Shown here: in pieces, positions 8,008-9,946 of the stretch
Layout of the letters: every line of letters begins with the position of its first letter
Numbering within the stretch: the first letter of the stretch is position 1
Source of the DNA: Alphaproteobacteria bacterium
Lineage (GTDB): Bacteria; Pseudomonadota; Alphaproteobacteria; Rhizobiales; Aestuariivirgaceae
Direction of reading: 5' to 3'
NCBI GenBank assembly: GCA_020441605.1
Contig: JAGRLX010000100.1
Coordinates: forward strand, 1 to 9,946
DNA length: 9,946 nucleotides
Made by a program: the position numbers and the translations under genes
The notes under the pieces: generated by a model
What the model was told of the DNA's origin: nothing
Database searches by the model: none
The model's input: the letters and a program-made list of their open reading frames with translations, nothing else

Positions 8008-8856
8008 TCAGCGGTTCGAGACAGACGTCCGCTTCGCCCTTGCATCCTTGTCCTCGGCGATTTCGGCCACCGCTACCGTCACTTGCCCGCCGAGACGCAG
8101 GTCCACCGACTTGATCCCTTTTGACAGCAACCGCTGCCTCTGGTCGAGGCGATGAACCTCGGCAATGGCCTCGGGCCAGCCATTCTCCGGCAGCATCACC
8201 ACCACGCCGCTGTCGAGATAGAGGTTCCACCGCCTCTGCCCGACCCGCGATGCCGCCTTCACCTGCAACATTAGATCGGGATAGGCTTCAAGTTGGTTAA
8301 CAAGTTCTTCGGCGGCGACATTAGCGCCCTCGCCCGAGACCAATGGCAGATTCACCATCTGGGCCGCAGGCAGTCCGCTCATCGCCGTACCGCTGCGATC
8401 GATCACGAAATAGGCATTGTCCCGCTGCCAGACAGCGAAAGGTTCGCGCTCGATGACCGAAATATCCAGCTGGTTCGGGAACAGGCGCTGCACCTGGGCG
8501 CTCGACACCCAGTCGAGATTTTCCAGAATGCGCCGGGCGACCAGCGGGTCGAATCCCATCAGCGATCCGCCGGGCACGACGCCCACTGCCGCCAGCAGCG
8601 TTTCTGGCTCGTGGTGGGTGAGGCCATGGATCTTGATGTCTTCCGCCGCCATGCCGATGACTCCCGCCAGCTTGCCGGGAATGCGCAGCCAAGGGCTATT
8701 GTCATAGTCGAAGTACCCGCCACTCAGGAGCCCGTGAAAAATGACGGCGCCAAGGAACGTGACGGCGCTGGCCCTTGCGGCGAAGCGCACGCGGAAAGTC
8801 TCGCCCTTGGCCAGAAAGGAGCCGAACCTGCGGCGGCGGTCATATACCCGTGTCAT
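8008..8856 (-). CDS. ftsQ: Cell division protein FtsQ (POTRA-domain bitopic membrane protein)
   Basis: FtsQ is the bitopic inner-membrane scaffold that links cytoplasmic and periplasmic divisome parts, mainly through FtsB/FtsL. The 282-aa product has a short basic cytoplasmic tail ([10 protein letters not shown], 2-11), one transmembrane helix (about 29-47, AVTFLGAVIFHGLL core), a periplasmic POTRA domain (about 72-140; EDIKIHGLTHHEPETLLAAV, then LENLDWVSSAQVQRLFPNQL) and the beta domain (about 141-265; FVIDRSGTAM, LYLDSGVVVMLP, VDLRLGGQVTV). The C-terminal 15 residues are polar and probably flexible. The ATG at 8856 overlaps the ddl stop as ATGA, which fixes the start and suggests translational coupling. 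Sequence identity in this family is low; the call rests on architecture, the POTRA motifs and the ddl-ftsQ-ftsA order, which together are strong. Confidence 0.96.
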   Translation of the reverse strand: MTRVYDRRRRFGSFLAKGETFRVRFAARASAVTFLGAVIFHGLLSGGYFDYDNSPWLRIPGKLAGVIGMAAEDIKIHGLTHHEPETLLAAVGVVPGGSLMGFDPLVARRILENLDWVSSAQVQRLFPNQLDISVIEREPFAVWQRDNAYFVIDRSGTAMSGLPAAQMVNLPLVSGEGANVAAEELVNQLEAYPDLMLQVKAASRVGQRRWNLYLDSGVVVMLPENGWPEAIAEVHRLDQRQRLLSKGIKSVDLRLGGQVTVAVAEIAEDKDARAKRTSVSNR

Positions 8857-9800
8857 CTGTCGACCGATGCATCATTGACCATCCAGGTAACCAGGTCCTC
8901 GAAACTGTGGCCGGCATGGGCCGCCAGTTCCGGCACGAGGGACGTGCCCGTCATGCCCGGCTGGGTGTTGACTTCAAGCAGGATGAGTTCGCCTTCGCCA
9001 CCGGGCTGGTCATTGTAGCGAAAATCGGCGCGCGAAACCCCGCGGCAGCCAAGGGCCTGGTGAGCCATGTTAGCGTATTGCTGGCACTTTCGGTAGATAT
9101 CGTTGGGGATATCCGCCGGGAAGACATGCTGCGATCCGCCCTCGGCATATTTGGAGTTGTAGTCGTAGAAGGACCCCTTGGACACGATGTCGATGACGCC
9201 GAGAGCAACGTCGCCGATGACCGCGCAGGTGAGCTCCCGGCCGGGAATGAACCGTTCGACCATGGCATGGCTGCCGAAGAGGTCGCGTTGCTCGAGTACT
9301 ATCGCCGCCGGCCCGTTGGAACTGCTGGATACGATATGAACCCCGACACTTGATCCCTCGGCAACGGGCTTGACCACATAGGGCGGCGCCATCGGATGCT
9401 GGGCCGCGACGAGTTCAAGTTCCACGATGCGGCTCTCCGCTACCGGTATCCCCGCCTCGCGGAAGACTGCCTTGGACTTCTGCTTGTGCATGGCCAGCGA
9501 CGAGGCCAGGACACCGGAGTGGGTGTAGGGGATCTGCAGGGTCTCGAGGATCGCCGAGCAGCAGCCATCCTCGCCCCACTTGCCGTGTAGGGCATTGAAG
9601 GCCACGTCAGGCTTGAGGTCCTGAAGGATGGGGACGATCCGCTCGCGCGAGACATCGATCGGCACGACATTGAAACCGGCCCGCCGCAAGGCATTTGCGC
9701 AGGCCTCGCCCGAGGCCAGGCTGACGTTGCGTTCTGCCGACCAGCCGCCCATCAGTACCGCGACTGTCGTCTCCTTGGGGTTGCGCTTGACCGGAGTCAT
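8853..9800 (-). CDS. ddl: D-alanine--D-alanine ligase
   Basis: Ddl joins two D-alanines with ATP in the cytoplasm, supplying the terminal dipeptide of the peptidoglycan precursor added by MurF. The 315-aa product shows the family signatures: [12 protein letters not shown] (17-28, with Glu23 at the substrate site), LHGKWGEDG (71-79), [15 protein letters not shown] (92-106), the ATP-grasp core [14 protein letters not shown] (141-154), the omega-loop YDYNSKY (212-218, with the active-site Tyr) and [11 protein letters not shown] (274-284) with the metal-binding Glu and Asn. The start at 9800 is chosen because its ATG overlaps the murB stop as ATGA and a GGGAGAG Shine-Dalgarno lies just upstream; an in-frame ATG at 9842 would lie inside murB. 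The Cys-Cys pair after GEDG (80-81) is unusual to my eye, but the motifs are otherwise complete. Confidence 0.97.
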   Translation of the reverse strand: MTPVKRNPKETTVAVLMGGWSAERNVSLASGEACANALRRAGFNVVPIDVSRERIVPILQDLKPDVAFNALHGKWGEDGCCSAILETLQIPYTHSGVLASSLAMHKQKSKAVFREAGIPVAESRIVELELVAAQHPMAPPYVVKPVAEGSSVGVHIVSSSSNGPAAIVLEQRDLFGSHAMVERFIPGRELTCAVIGDVALGVIDIVSKGSFYDYNSKYAEGGSQHVFPADIPNDIYRKCQQYANMAHQALGCRGVSRADFRYNDQPGGEGELILLEVNTQPGMTGTSLVPELAAHAGHSFEDLVTWMVNDASVDR

Positions 9801-9946
9801 GAGGTCTCTCCCGGCCGCAGCCCGATTCGCTTGATCTCCCATTCGAGCTCCACGCCCGAGGTCTCCTTCACCCGCCGGCGAACAGTCTCTCCCAGCTCTT
9901 CGATCTCGCTCGCCGTGGCGCCGCCCTCGTTGATGAGGAAGTTGCA
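9797..9946 (-). CDS. murB: UDP-N-acetylenolpyruvoylglucosamine reductase MurB, C-terminal 49 residues (cut by window edge)
   Basis: MurB reduces UDP-GlcNAc-enolpyruvate to UDP-MurNAc with NADPH and FAD, the second committed step of peptidoglycan precursor synthesis. Only the end of the gene is inside the window. The frame read from the right edge gives [19 protein letters not shown], then a helix ([12 protein letters not shown]), and ends [18 protein letters not shown]. This matches the conserved MurB C terminus (NFLIN-x-G-x-ATA, then LEWEIKRIG). The stop TGA overlaps the ddl ATG as ATGA, so the two genes are probably translationally coupled. The position upstream of ddl-ftsQ-ftsA is the standard dcw order. 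Confidence 0.93.
   Translation of the reverse strand, partial: CNFLINEGGATASEIEELGETVRRRVKETSGVELEWEIKRIGLRPGETS

Noticed and set aside
8293..8302. TTAACCAA inside ftsQ as a CtrA site for ftsA
   Set aside because: Single half-site with no partner at N7 and it lies within coding sequence about 310 bases before ftsA; it fits Val-Asn-Gln codons.
9801..9842. ATG at 9842 as the ddl start
   Set aside because: It lies inside murB coding sequence, while the ATG at 9800 has an ATGA overlap with the murB stop, a GGGAGAG Shine-Dalgarno and a family-like N terminus.

Overview
The window is a high-GC chromosomal segment, almost certainly from an alphaproteobacterium. All nine genes lie on the minus strand, so transcription runs from right to left. 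The order is murB (C-terminal end only, cut by the right edge), ddl, ftsQ, ftsA, ftsZ, bamD, a small secreted protein of unknown function, recN, and ligA (N-terminal 427 residues, cut by the left edge). This is the distal end of the division and cell wall (dcw) cluster, joined to the bamD-recN-ligA block that follows ftsZ in many alphaproteobacteria. The FtsZ C-terminal peptide ([10 protein letters not shown]) and two conserved-looking blocks in its long linker suggest the Hyphomicrobiales (Rhizobiales), but only tentatively.

Right part (about 6650-9946): murB, ddl and ftsQ are joined by 4-base ATGA overlaps, and ftsA follows after 25 bases. This is a tightly coupled unit for D-Ala-D-Ala synthesis and divisome assembly. 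It ends in a strong 11-bp hairpin terminator just after ftsA.

Middle part (4816-6620): ftsZ has its own 237-base upstream region and its own downstream terminator, so it looks like an insulated transcription unit. Its upstream region holds three GANTC motifs placed head to tail (GACTCGAATCGATTC on the coding strand). A CtrA-like TTAACCAT half-site and a possible 12-codon leader ORF whose stop overlaps the ftsZ start lie closer to the gene. GANTC is the CcrM methylation motif, and this arrangement suggests cell-cycle control of ftsZ through CcrM/GcrA and CtrA.

Left part (1-4626): bamD (outer-membrane assembly lipoprotein), an orphan 161-aa exported protein with a good sigma70-type promoter whose -35 box overlaps a GANTC, and then recN and ligA separated by 2 bases (DNA repair and replication). 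The lpxC gene, commonly found between ftsZ and bamD in alphaproteobacteria, is absent; about 240 non-coding bases stand there.

Most of the window is conserved housekeeping sequence. The points worth a second look are the ftsZ control region, the missing lpxC, and the unknown secreted protein. I saw no mobile elements, tRNAs, rRNAs or CRISPR arrays. No stretch longer than about 270 bases lacks a gene.
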